Source: Brettanomyces bruxellensis
Taxonomy: Eukaryota > Ascomycota > Pichiomycetes > Pichiales > Pichiaceae
Reading direction: 5' to 3'
Assembly (NCBI RefSeq): GCF_011074885.1
Contig: NC_054688.1
Coordinates: 930,001 to 994,000, forward strand
DNA: 64,000 bases
Below are positions 9,903-20,586 of the stretch, piece by piece. A program made the position numbers and the translations under genes. Under the pieces are notes generated by a model. It made no database searches. It saw only the letters and a program-made list of their open reading frames with translations, and had not been told where the DNA came from. The first letter of the stretch is position 1, and each line of letters opens with the position of its first letter.

Positions 9903-12900
9903 TTGCCTTTCAAGTTCTTTTCAATAGTCTCTATGGGCACAATAAATTCAATAGGGGCTGGAGTACCATCTTCTTTTGAGGACAAGAAGGTCGGCACGCC
10001 TAGATCTAGTAAGGATTACGCTAGCAAAAATTCGAATTCGGTTCTTACGAAGAATGTCAAAAAGAAAATCATCCCATCGGAAATAACTTCATCTTCGACA
10101 GGTCAATTGTACAATGTATACAGTTCACAAAAATGCAGCAAAAGTGGGGGAACATCAATTGGAAATGCAAATTTTCGTTCCCCTGAAAGGTTTTCAGATT
10201 ATTATACGAAAGAAATTACAAATTCAAATTCTGATGACCCAATTGGTTCATCCATTATGATGCAGGATGAAGCGAATGAAAGATCATCATCAGTTATGTC
10301 TGTCAATAGCAAGCTGGATGATGCAATGCGACCCACGGGAGGTAATGAATCGGCAGACTTCAAAGATATTGGAACACTATCGGATTTAACTAGCAGCATC
10401 AAGAACGAAACGCAAATAGGGGATAATGAGGCAATTAACAGTTCTCTATCTTCTAGTGATACAAAAGATTTTTCTATACCCACGAAACACCATATAGTTA
10501 AAAAAAGAGCCAATTCTACTTCTCTCGAAAGTTTAGATACATCTAGGACAAAACTTGACTTTGCGTTTGATGACCTTTCTTCCCAGAAATACAACTCCAC
10601 AATTACGGCGAAAGATAAAACGAATGCAAAAAAATTACCCTATTCATTGGCCATTGATCCATTTGACGTTAAATCAACACATTTTCATGATCACAGGTAC
10701 TTACGACATTTTCCAACGGTTCATTTAATTGACCAAGAAGAGTTTATTGACATGTTGAAACATCATTTTTTGACACCTCTGCCGAAATCTGATGATGTTT
10801 TTCCATGGTTACATGGTATTCACAAGAACAATTATGCGCAGTTACAATTCTTAGGGGCATGCGGATGCAATTATATGGAAAAGAGCAAAGAAAGGGTAAG
10901 GGAGGATGAAGAGAAAAATAGAGAAATCGTAGATCCAATTCCAGAGCTTGCAATGAGGCGTACTTCTTCGACTGAGAAGTATCAAAGTTCAGTTATGGAT
11001 ACAAATTCAGACTCCGATGATTCAGACGATCCAGATGCCTCTGTTATTCCTTCACCATATAGACCAGCTACAAATCTTGTCAGTCTTCATGTCCCAAAGG
11101 TATTCGTAATTTAATGGTTATCAGGTCGTGTAACTCACATGGAGAAGTATCTTCTGAATATAGCGATATTATAACTGAATCAACAGGACTGATCAGAAGT
11201 ACCGTTTCGGCCGATGATGTTTTAGAATCATCGCAATCGGTAACAGATCTTAATGCATTTTTAACCTCATTGATATCAAAGGTTGGTTTAATTTTCCCGG
11301 TATCCACCGAAACTATTATAGATGATTGCCTTTTGACGAGACTTTTGCCTGTGTTTAAGGACATGGACCCGGAGTTTGGAGTCTCGTTGAGAAACTTTCA
11401 TATTCAGGTATCTAAGATGAGCAATGTGTCAGATCTTGTTGTTTATTGCTTTAATGAAGATCATGATCGCTGTGTAAATGAAGCCGCTTGTCCCAAGCCG
11501 TCATGCTTTGACTTTTCAACCGGGGATTGCAAATGTGTTTCATTATGTCGTCTTTTAAGAATGGCTCAATTGATTTATGCTAAAGAACATCCAGAACTAC
11601 AAGTTAGAAAGAGTAAAAAAGATAAGAATACCTTATCTCTCAAGAAAAGCACCAATATAGACCAAAGCGTTATAACAAAATATCACACCATTCTGATATG
11701 CAATCCAACACAATCGCGCTTGGCCAAGTCTAATCTTTTGGCAATTCCTGTAATGGATTCCCAAAGTTCCTTGAAGGCACCGGAAGCACTCTGTTCACGT
11801 TATGACTTGAATGTTTTCAACAATTGGGATTCAAATTATCTATACAGGGAACGTCTTGAAATTTCAAAGATGTCAACTGCTACCCCAATATCTACGGGCC
11901 ATGTCTGGCTTGGAAATATTACCGACTTTGAGTGTCTGCAGATTAGGGTAAACGGAAACAAACAAATACCCACTGAACAATACAAATTACCAGATAATCC
12001 GTTGCATTGCGATCCTTTTAACACGGTAGTTACTCTTACAAAGGATCAAATGGACCCCAAGAATACCACAAATGAAGAACTGGATTCACACTTGATAACG
12101 TTACCCAAAACAAGGTGGAGGTTGTTTATTCATTGCTACGAAGGTGCCGAATTTACCAATCTACAGGAACTCAAGAAAGTTTTCATGAGTGGGAAGGATA
12201 GTATACCATTGACTGACATGCACAATATTAGTCAAGCACAAATTGACTTCCCACCATCGGGATCCTTAACGCTTGTTGATCTCTCAGAGGAGGATATTCT
12301 TAATATTGTTAATATTTGCAAGTTATGTTACGCATTTGGTGGATCGGATTTTCCAGCACTATTGTATTGTTCTGATGGATACACCGAAACATCACTTCTA
12401 GCAGCATGCTTTGTGATGTATGCAGAATGTTTGTCACTTGATGATGCCCTTGTAAGCTTCACAAAGATTATGGTCGTCCATTTTTTATATTCAAATCGGA
12501 CTATTCTCTTTTGGATAAACTAGAACCAATATTGCAGGAATTTTCGCCTGTAAACACAAAAAGCCAATATGTTTTTCATAATGTGGAGAAGAATGCATTC
12601 ACTTTTGAAGAGGATGCTTCCTGCATTAAATCTATTTTGTTAAGACCTAGGAGACGGAACACGGGCTTTGGTAGTAGTAGACGTGTTGGAGGTCCTGGCC
12701 ATTTTGGTAGCCGAGCCGTTGGTACTACTCTTGTTGGAACGAGACCGGTACCAAACGGAAGAGGCTACAACGGAGTAAACTTTTCTACAAACAAGCGGTC
12801 CCATGCGGTTCAGATGAGAGACAGAACAAGCAGAACACGACAATTTTCGGGAAAAGTGGGAACATCACGTGTTGGATACGTCACTTCCAGTATTGGAACC

Positions 12901-13713
12901 AGACCTGCTCCACAAATGATCACACACAATACTGCAAATTCAAGCAATGAAATAAGGGCCATTCCATTATCTCGCAATTCATCGTCAACATCACTTTCAT
13001 CATTTTATGCCACCCCACCACCACACCCTCTAGAACCAGTTATGGGCTCTTTCCCATCACAAATATTACCTTACATGTATTTGGGATCGCTTGAGCATGC
13101 TTCATGCCTCTCTATGCTTACATGCTTGGGAATCGAGTATCTTGTGAGTGTTGGTGAATTTGTGCCTTGGCTAGATAACATCCGGTATACAACTTCCGTG
13201 ACGAACTCAGGGTGCGAAATTATAACACCCATACCAGATCAGAGGGATCCAGAAACGGACAGTTTGTGCAATGTTAAACAGATAATGCTTATGAAAAACA
13301 TAAATGACGATGGTGTTGGAACAATTGTTACAAAGATCAACGATACCTTAGATTTTATTGATACCTGCAGGAAAAATTCAGGCAAAGTGTTAGTCCATTG
13401 CCAAGTCGGAGTTTCCAGATCTGCAACTGTTTGCATTGCTGAGGTTATGAATAGATTGATGATCAGTTTGCCAAGGGCTTATATGTACGTGAGGGTTCGC
13501 CGGCTAAATGTCATTATACAGCCGAATTTGAAACTGATGTATGAACTATTTAAGCTGGAAGAGACATTCATCAAGAAAAGAAAGGCAAATGGTAATTTGA
13601 AAAAGAGATTAGTCATAAGCAACACCCCTGAGTTTTTAAGAGAGGTTGATTGGTGTGTGTTTTGTCGTGAAATATTCAACTTAAATAGGGCTTATATCAA
13701 GCCTGCCTGTTGA
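9903..13713 (+). pseudogene. PPS1: PPS1-like dual-specificity protein phosphatase, with two single-base deletions
   Basis: Pps1 dephosphorylates Tyr and Ser/Thr and acts around the S-phase checkpoint. The C-terminal dual-specificity domain begins near 13040. Its H-C-Q-V-G-V-S-R-S-A-T-V loop has the catalytic Cys at 13399-13401, followed by L-P-R-A-Y and V-R-V-R-R-L-N-V-I-I-Q-P, almost identical to yeast Pps1. The frame is interrupted twice. Near 11099-11100 one G appears missing from a GGG run (C-P-K-G-I-R-N continues in the other frame). Near 12456-12460 one T appears missing (H-K-D-Y-G-R-P-F-F-I-F continues in the new frame). With both repaired the protein would be about 1,270 residues against 807 in baker's yeast; most of the excess is a serine-rich N-terminal region of over 200 residues. 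The start may instead be the ATG at 9933. As in the neighbouring LOS1, either assembly errors or gene decay would explain this. Confidence 0.8.
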
Positions 13714-14418
13714 TAATAGCATTTCATACTAAATATCTAAACATTTATATGCATATGGATACATGTACTTTTTTTGTGATGCTGTTCTACAATACAAAGA
13801 TACCCGTCATAACTGATAACTTGGTAATTAATAATTTAGATTCCAGACATCCAATTACTCATGCAATTAGATCGGAATGAAATTTGACCAAGAATTAGGT
13901 TTCAAGGTGATACAGATCCGGTAAATATTTTGAAGAGATTGAGTGCATTGTTTGGAGAAACGGCAATATAAAAGGTTAACAAGAAGACAATGCGAAATAA
14001 AACTAAGAACTAGCGAAATTTGTAGTGACACCGTAAATTTAAACTAGGCAGCTGGAGGCATCACTTCTTGCGCTACAAACTTCACAAGTTAGCGCTTATG
14101 AAATTTGCGGTACGAATTTCCGGTTTTTTGTGTTCTTCTTCTCCGTCTGTCTCCTTATCATTACGCATTGTTTAGTAATTACTGACAATTTACGACGCGA
14201 CGAACTATCTATTATTCTATCTATGCATCCTAAATTTACCGTTATCTAAATGTTCATGGATGTCTTTGGAGGGCTTAGATTGTCATATAAAAGGGATTGA
14301 ATCTTCCCGTCATGTCAATTCTTTTTTCCTTTAATTTTTTACTGACTGTCACAACAATCGTTAGCATCTATCTATTGAATATATAGCTGAACATTTACAA
14401 TCGTTCTTTCGTTAAATC
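13714..14418. other. Intergenic PPS1-D-amino-acid oxidase
   Basis: AT-rich. It holds the promoter of the oxidase gene, including a TATA box at 14286-14293. No other feature is seen. Confidence 0.5.
14286..14293 (+). promoter_or_regulatory. TATA box of the D-amino-acid oxidase gene
   Basis: TATAAAAG, 126 bp upstream of the ATG at 14419, a normal yeast spacing. Confidence 0.55.
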
Positions 14419-15501
14419 ATGGCCAAGATTGTTATTGTCGGAGCCGGTGTGGTTGGATTGACTGTTGCCTATGAGCTCTTAAATGAAAAGGGTTCAAACC
14501 ACAGAATTACTATTGTAGCATCACAGATCCCAATGGACTGGGAATATAATGATAACTACACAAGTCCTTTTGCTGGTGCTAATTGGGCATCATTTGCTGG
14601 ACCAAATGATATTAGACAGCAAAATATCGACGAGGTCGGTTACAGCAAATTTAAGAAGCTTGCTGAGACAAAACCCGAAGCCGGAATCATAAAAAGGGTT
14701 GATCAAAACTATGTTACTTACGACAGATTTAAGGCTTGGGGAAACAAAATTAGACTTCCATGGCTTAAGAGAATGAAGGAGATTAACTTCCGAATGGTGG
14801 ATGACTATGATAAATCACTTTATCGCTATTCGTATGCTTACGATGGTTTTGTTATCAGTACCACACATTATCTGACCTTCCTTTGGAATGAATGTGTCAA
14901 ATCAGGTCGGTTTGAACTTAGAAGGAAGAAACTACACAATTTGGATGAGGCTTATGATCTTCATCATGATGGAGGTAAGGCTGACATCGTGATTAATTGT
15001 AGCGGAATTGGGGCACGCGAACTCGTTCCTGATTCTGGAATATACGGTGTGCGTGGTGTTCTTCTTCTTGTTCAAAACGATGTGAAATTGGACAAGATTA
15101 TCGGTATTAAGAACGTCGAGCCAACATACAAAGATGAAGGTTTGTACATCATGCCAAGGCAGGAGGGTGATATGGTTATTGGTGGTTGTTTCCAGGTTGG
15201 AAAAGAGGATGAAAAGACCGTCAGTGATGCTCAATGTCAACGCATGTTGGCAAGAGCTGTGAAGTATTTACCTTGGCTTCCATGGAAGGACTTCAAGATT
15301 ATTAGAAAACAGGTTGGTTTCAGACCATTTCGTAAGGGAGGACTCAGAATTGAGTATGATAAAGAAAAGAAGAGTCTCATTCACTGCTATGGTCATGGCG
15401 GTGCTGGTTACCAGGCTTCTTGGGGTTCTTCAGCAATCGTCAGAAAATTGGTGAAGGATTATTTGGCCGACAACAGTCAGAAACGCTGCTGCAAGCTATG
15501 A
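14419..15501 (+). CDS. Peroxisomal D-amino-acid (or D-aspartate) oxidase
   Basis: FAD enzyme that oxidatively deaminates D-amino acids to 2-oxo acids, ammonia and hydrogen peroxide. At 360 residues it matches the DAO/DASPO family (about 340-370). The N-terminal dinucleotide fold V-I-V-G-A-G-V-V-G-L is at residues 4-13. The family segments G-F-R-P-F-R-K-G-G-L-R (substrate-carboxylate Arg region) and H-C-Y-G-H-G-G-A-G-Y-Q are present near the C-terminus. The protein ends in C-K-L, an accepted variant of the peroxisomal targeting signal 1, so a peroxisomal location is expected, as for other yeast D-amino-acid oxidases. Whether it prefers neutral D-amino acids or D-aspartate cannot be told by inspection. 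It would let the cell use D-amino acids as a nitrogen source. Confidence 0.92.
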   Translation: MAKIVIVGAGVVGLTVAYELLNEKGSNHRITIVASQIPMDWEYNDNYTSPFAGANWASFAGPNDIRQQNIDEVGYSKFKKLAETKPEAGIIKRVDQNYVTYDRFKAWGNKIRLPWLKRMKEINFRMVDDYDKSLYRYSYAYDGFVISTTHYLTFLWNECVKSGRFELRRKKLHNLDEAYDLHHDGGKADIVINCSGIGARELVPDSGIYGVRGVLLLVQNDVKLDKIIGIKNVEPTYKDEGLYIMPRQEGDMVIGGCFQVGKEDEKTVSDAQCQRMLARAVKYLPWLPWKDFKIIRKQVGFRPFRKGGLRIEYDKEKKSLIHCYGHGGAGYQASWGSSAIVRKLVKDYLADNSQKRCCKL

Positions 15502-15682
15502 TCGGAGAGATTATTTTTGCATACATTTTTTTAGCTTTGTTGTAACTTCTTTTTACAATGGTCGAATGAAAAAGCACAGAATATGCAGGTTCCATTTGTA
15601 CTGAAACGAACAGACAGAAACGTACACAGGTAAACATTATAATGTATATCGTATCAAAAGTATTAGAAAAATTATACTGAAA

Positions 15683-17614
15683 TTAATCATTCTTCACCGA
15701 TGTGTATATAGCATATACAAACCAGGAAGAGGAAATTAATCCCAGCGAACCACACGCTATCGACACAATCACATTCAGCATCATAGAATATATCACATAT
15801 AGTATGGGAGAAACGGCATCTACCATCTTCATCCTAGAAAGATAATAGAAGGTATAAATTGTTAGATATAAGAAAATGGAGCCAGCAGAAGTAATAAATG
15901 ATTTCCATTGCCAATTTTTATAATCCCCTCCATCGAGTCTCAAATATGTGGTAATAATGGATATCTCAGCCACAACTATGGATAGCAATATGGTTGTAAT
16001 CGTCAAAAAGATGTACATCGAATTAGATGACGTTGCTGCTACCGATGACTTGTTCACAAATAAGGATTTGTACATGTAAATCATCTCAATAAATATGATA
16101 GAAAATGGAATCAACCCACATATTGGTAGCAAGTACTTCCATTTAAGCAATTTTGATTGAGGAGGTATGGCTCTGCTAGTAGTTGGACTGGTCTCTGTTT
16201 GAATTAAAACTCTGTCCTTCAACAACAAAGCAAACAAATCCACATTGTTTGACAAAATTCCTCCCGCAAGACTAATCGGAACTTGTAGAAGAACGTAAAT
16301 AGAAACGAGAATTAGAACAGTACCAAAATTAACGGTTCTTGAAGATTGCTTTTCAAATGTAAACAAATTGCAAAGAAGCAGAACAATGGAGCACAACCCT
16401 GTAAGGAACGAACCAGAAAGAAACGCAATTTTCAACGATGAATAATATTTCGGATGCGCAGTAAAATGCTTATAGAATTGCACGCTCGAAAAGCCAGCAA
16501 AAAAGCCAGCAAAAACAAACAATGTCATCGCCGCAGATAAAACAGAGTGTGAAGGAGGTGCAGACTGACTTGAGAGCAACAAGCAAATACCAGCAATAGT
16601 AAAAATAAGCTGCACGCCGGTACCTGCAAGTACGCAAAGTTCCGATGTCATATCACCTTGAAGAAAAACTTCATTGACAATTTTTTGCCAGATGGAATCA
16701 TTCGAAGCGTCACTCGAATGAAGCGTTTTAAGAAGCACCACTGCTGCAAACATTGAAATCAAAGAAACGAGAACTAAGGAATTTACTATTGCAAACCAGT
16801 GCATTCTACCTTCATTTCCATTTGAGCTTGGATCAACATATAGACTATACCTACTTTCATAGTCTAAGAATGGATCTTCCCGCCAATAAATCGAATATGT
16901 AAATGGAATCACTGTCTTTTCTTTCGTATTTGGATCCAAAGCGAAATTAGCAAAATCGTGGGATGCACCCGGACAATGTGCATCAGAAACAGATTTGGGA
17001 TAAACCTCAAAGCCAACAATTGTCTTCTTTGAACCATCATGGCGTTGTGCATGCCATCTTATGACAATCATAACATGATTATGAAGATATGACATGCCAT
17101 CTTCTACAAAACCAAGTCTGAAGCCAGGCGCATAAAATTTCTTAGCGGGATCTGTTCGTGTTCTTGGCTTAATGAGAGTTGTGGATCCAGGAATGCCATC
17201 GATCCACCAATTGATCGTATAATCCTTTTTGATAAGATCAGATGCCATTTTCACCGCGTGTGGCTTTGTTATTCTGTCACAAAGTCTTAAACATGGTTCA
17301 TCAATTCCAAATTTTAATTGGTAGTCGGACATCCATAGACGATCCCCATTCAAAACCTCACCCAGGGAAAGCTGGACAGGTCTTGTTTCAGGCTTTGGTG
17401 GGCAAACAAACGGAAGATGATAATACGCATATGGAAGCTGCGTATTTTCTGATTCCACTGAGTTTACCAATAAATCCACCGGATCTCCATCTTCATAATA
17501 TGTTTGCTCCCAAGGAGATCGCCAATTCTCCGGAAGAAGTTCGCCGATGCCAATTCCATTTACTGGATTCGGCAATATCACACAAAGATATACCAGAAGA
17601 AATTCTGTGAGCAT
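15683..17614 (-). CDS. Nonaspanin, TM9 superfamily (Emp70/Tmn family)
   Basis: Multi-spanning protein of the Golgi/endosome membrane related to yeast Emp70, Tmn2 and Tmn3, linked to endosomal sorting and metal homeostasis. The 643 residues start with a signal peptide (about 1-20, M-L-T-E-F-L-L-V-Y-L-C-V-I-L). A lumenal domain of about 250 residues follows, with the family segments P-F-V-C-P-P and W-W-I-D-G-I-P-G and ending in Y-S-I-Y-W-R-E-D-P. Nine predicted hydrophobic spans run from about residue 275 to the end. The last residues, V-K-N-D, fit the K-X-D/E COPI-binding signal conserved in this family. The H-G-D-V-F-R loop usual in Emp70 is altered here (F-L-Q-G-D-M), so it is a diverged member and I do not assign an orthologue. 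It converges on the oxidase gene with 181 bp between stops. Confidence 0.9.
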   Translation of the reverse strand: MLTEFLLVYLCVILPNPVNGIGIGELLPENWRSPWEQTYYEDGDPVDLLVNSVESENTQLPYAYYHLPFVCPPKPETRPVQLSLGEVLNGDRLWMSDYQLKFGIDEPCLRLCDRITKPHAVKMASDLIKKDYTINWWIDGIPGSTTLIKPRTRTDPAKKFYAPGFRLGFVEDGMSYLHNHVMIVIRWHAQRHDGSKKTIVGFEVYPKSVSDAHCPGASHDFANFALDPNTKEKTVIPFTYSIYWREDPFLDYESRYSLYVDPSSNGNEGRMHWFAIVNSLVLVSLISMFAAVVLLKTLHSSDASNDSIWQKIVNEVFLQGDMTSELCVLAGTGVQLIFTIAGICLLLSSQSAPPSHSVLSAAMTLFVFAGFFAGFSSVQFYKHFTAHPKYYSSLKIAFLSGSFLTGLCSIVLLLCNLFTFEKQSSRTVNFGTVLILVSIYVLLQVPISLAGGILSNNVDLFALLLKDRVLIQTETSPTTSRAIPPQSKLLKWKYLLPICGLIPFSIIFIEMIYMYKSLFVNKSSVAATSSNSMYIFLTITTILLSIVVAEISIITTYLRLDGGDYKNWQWKSFITSAGSIFLYLTIYTFYYLSRMKMVDAVSPILYVIYSMMLNVIVSIACGSLGLISSSWFVYAIYTSVKND

Positions 17615-18479
17615 TGTATCAAGTCAAGAGCTACTGGTATATCTTGAAAGTGACTTTTACACTAAATCAGTGTACGAATGCAAATAAGCGAAATCGGCAA
17701 AATGGTATGCTTCTTAATTGCTCTTATAAATGATTTTTCACCAAGCAGAACAAGAAACAAAATGTTGGCAATATGCAATTCTAAGTCGAGAATACAGAAA
17801 TCTTAAAATTTTAAGTAGTTATCAGATCTCTTTTGTTATGTGATACAAAATCACACCGAATTGCGGACAGCCAGCAAGAACCTAGCAAAAGAGTACAAAC
17901 TTAAGTATGGGAACACCAGTTAATAGTCATCTACTGTTATTTAAGCACTTGAAGAATTGATCTTAAATGTGGATCGGGTGAAGAATACCAGATTTTTTTT
18001 TTCAATATCAGACAAGAAAAAAAAAAAAAAATTAAGGATCGGTGAAATTCCGCTGAGCCCCATAGCCTTAGGACAACAACTGATTTTAATCCATATGTTC
18101 TTTTTGGTTTTGAACTATCTGTAAATTGGCATGTGCACGCTAAATAATATGATTATATTGCATTTCTAAGAATTTTCAATGAAAGCAGGGGAGTGAATCA
18201 TTAACTTTTGGACTTTTCTTGACGATTTAAACCCTGTAAATCTTACAGATAATTTACCTCATCTAACATCCTTACACTAAATAAAATATGAACCTTAGCC
18301 AGTTTTCATTACTGGAGGGTAGATAACTTCAGGAGAGGAAGGGCATACAACATACAACTTCATAGATTCATATGGCGTTAGATCACGCTCAGTATATGGA
18401 AAAATAGATATTAGAGGTACTTAGTTGCCATAAAAGCAGTAGGGACAAACCAACTAATCTTTGGAGAACTAACTTCATA
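17615..18479. other. Divergent promoter region, TM9 gene and OCA2
   Basis: Shared upstream region of two divergently transcribed genes. It contains a T run at about 17994-18002 and a 15-base A run near 18017-18031, a typical nucleosome-depleted poly(dA:dT) arrangement. No gene is seen. Confidence 0.5.
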
Positions 18480-19535
18480 ATGGATGAAAAATATAAACTT
18501 TCACAAGGAGATCAAATCTTAAACCAATTACAAAGGTATGATGATAAAAAGCATGAATTACTACGAAGTAGGAGTTCTGAGTCACAGTTGAATACAAGAT
18601 ACTCATTTATGGGTGGAAGCATGGTGCAGACGGGTCCTAAGATGTCAAGAAGTATAAGTTCACTTAGTACTCTTTCTCAACAATTGAAACAGTTACCATA
18701 CGATGAAGTAGGAGCACAACGAGAAATAGGTGGAGAGGAAACGTTGGGTAGAAAGCAAGAAGGGCAACTTAAAGATGAGTTTGTTAATTCACAAGTGGAT
18801 TTATTAAGATTAAAGAGAGGCAGCACATTAGCTGGGCATGATTATTGGACCGCCAGCAAGTTGTCAAATAGTTCAGACCTTCAGGATCTAAATGATTTTC
18901 CGAAACTAATAGATGGTGTTCAAAGGGTAGAAATAGTAGATGGAGGAAACAAGGACGATGAGCCGTCCCATCAATATACTTCATTAAAAATAGAGGACAT
19001 TAGACCTAGATATGTGCCGCCAATAAACTTTGCTTTAGTGGAAAGTGATCTTTACAGGTCTGGCCATCCCCAGCCTGTTAATTTGAAGTTTCTCGAAGAG
19101 CTAAAGTTGAAAACAATTGTGTATTTGGGTGATAAGGACGATAACTATGAATATTACAAGTGGGTAAAAAAACATAAAATAAGCTTCAAGTTTTTTAGAA
19201 TGAAGGAGGTTGGAAGGGCCGGGTTTCGAAAGGCTGCGGAGGGCCAGGAGGCTATTTTAAAGAGCCAGGAGGTGATGAACTCAATACTAAATGTGCTTCT
19301 AAATAAGGATAACTATCCAGTTCTTATTCATTCAAACAAGGGCAAGCATAGAGTTGGGGTTTTGATTGGGCTGATAAGGGTGTATCTTCAAGGCTGGACC
19401 TTAAGTGGTGCATTCGATGAGTATGCAAAATTTAGCAGGGAGAAGGGAGAATATGATTTGGAGTTTGTGGAAATGTTCCATCCAGTATTGAAGATTGATA
19501 CAGCAAAAACGCCAGAATTTGTAAATATCAGTTGA
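18480..19535 (+). CDS. OCA2: Oca2-type atypical tyrosine-phosphatase-like protein
   Basis: Member of the Siw14/Oca family, which in baker's yeast functions in a complex linked to inositol pyrophosphate metabolism, TOR signalling and oxidant-induced cell-cycle arrest. It has 351 residues: a serine-rich N-terminal region of about 175 residues absent from yeast Oca2 (197 residues), then the PFA-DSP fold. That starts at Y-V-P-P-I-N-F-A-L-V and includes D-L-Y-R-S-G-H-P and I-V-Y-L-G-D-K-D. The P-loop reads H-S-N-K-G-K-H-R-V-G: the catalytic Cys position is Ser285, with Arg291 kept. Yeast Oca2 has the same H-S-N-K-G-K-H-R, so this is the orthologous form rather than a new mutation, and catalysis by the usual cysteine mechanism is not expected. 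It converges on POR1. Confidence 0.9.
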   Translation: MDEKYKLSQGDQILNQLQRYDDKKHELLRSRSSESQLNTRYSFMGGSMVQTGPKMSRSISSLSTLSQQLKQLPYDEVGAQREIGGEETLGRKQEGQLKDEFVNSQVDLLRLKRGSTLAGHDYWTASKLSNSSDLQDLNDFPKLIDGVQRVEIVDGGNKDDEPSHQYTSLKIEDIRPRYVPPINFALVESDLYRSGHPQPVNLKFLEELKLKTIVYLGDKDDNYEYYKWVKKHKISFKFFRMKEVGRAGFRKAAEGQEAILKSQEVMNSILNVLLNKDNYPVLIHSNKGKHRVGVLIGLIRVYLQGWTLSGAFDEYAKFSREKGEYDLEFVEMFHPVLKIDTAKTPEFVNIS

Positions 19536-19728
19536 AAGCACGCAAGTTGAAGGCATAAAATGGACAAGAAAATATACACAATTATAATAGTACGCATAAG
19601 TAAAGAACAATAAAAAAAGCTCAGCATTTAAAAACGAATATATCATATATGGGTGAATTTATGTTCTCTTTCCAATAACATTAATAAAAGTGGCAATGAG
19701 AAACAAGATCGTAAATTTTCAATCATGT

Positions 19729-20586
19729 TTAAGCATCGAAGGACAATGAAAGACCCAACTTGTGAGCAGACTCTCCAAGCTTTAAAGTATCGAAAGCACC
19801 ACCCAATCCTAGCTTAACACCAGGTCTAAGAATTTCCTGAAAAGACAAAGCTAGAATGCCGGAGTCGGCAATCTTGGCTTTGACGAAGGAGCTGCTGTCA
19901 AGCTGATATTTGGTACCAACTTCCATTGCAACGGCATTTGCACCTGCAGGTCCCTTGGAATCGTACGTTCCTTTTGCACCGACTTCAATAGTTGGCGTAA
20001 CTTTGTGGTAGTAGCCAGCAGCAAAGACAGACAAATTGTTTGCAGCAATGAGGGACAAGGCGTATGATGGAGCCTTGTAACCAATACCAGCAGAATATCC
20101 TGTCAATGAGGCAGCCTTCACATCGTAGGAAAGAGCACCACCAGCGGTAAATCCATCCCGACCAACGGTGAAATCACCTGTGAAGACAGGCCCTTTCAAA
20201 AGGTTAACGAAAGCTCTTGCGTTGACAGACTGTTGAGCAAAGTATAGGTTAAGCTTTGCTGCTTTGGAAAGTCCTGGGACAAGGGTAGTGTCCAATTCGG
20301 TCTTTAAACCTGGAGTGAGGGCATCAGTCAACTCGATTTTGGTCTTCAAGGCGTTTGCAGTGGTCCATCCTTGAGTAAGAGTCAAACCAGAAGTCTTATC
20401 AGAATATTTAGTCTCAAGAGAAGCTGAGGTCTGAGAGTCTGGAGAAACACTTCCCTTAGTAGTGAATGAAATACCATTTGGGGCAGACGTCTTCAAACTA
20501 AGGGCCACTGGAGTGAAGTGGAAGAAATCCTTGTTAAGGACATCGTTTGTTGGCTTTGAAATCTGAGAAAAGTTAGGTGGGGCCAT
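19729..20586 (-). CDS. POR1: Mitochondrial outer-membrane porin (VDAC)
   Basis: Beta-barrel voltage-dependent anion channel that passes metabolites such as ATP/ADP across the mitochondrial outer membrane. At 285 residues it matches yeast Por1 (283). It begins M-A-P-P-N-F-S, followed by the N-terminal helix region N-D-V-L-N-K-D-F-F-H. Alternating hydrophobic/polar strands run to the end, and the C-terminal strand L-G-L-S-L-S-F-D-A is typical of fungal VDAC. The codon choice looks strongly biased (many GGT, GCT, AAG, GTC), as expected of an abundant protein. The gene has no intron. Confidence 0.96.
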   Translation of the reverse strand: MAPPNFSQISKPTNDVLNKDFFHFTPVALSLKTSAPNGISFTTKGSVSPDSQTSASLETKYSDKTSGLTLTQGWTTANALKTKIELTDALTPGLKTELDTTLVPGLSKAAKLNLYFAQQSVNARAFVNLLKGPVFTGDFTVGRDGFTAGGALSYDVKAASLTGYSAGIGYKAPSYALSLIAANNLSVFAAGYYHKVTPTIEVGAKGTYDSKGPAGANAVAMEVGTKYQLDSSSFVKAKIADSGILALSFQEILRPGVKLGLGGAFDTLKLGESAHKLGLSLSFDA

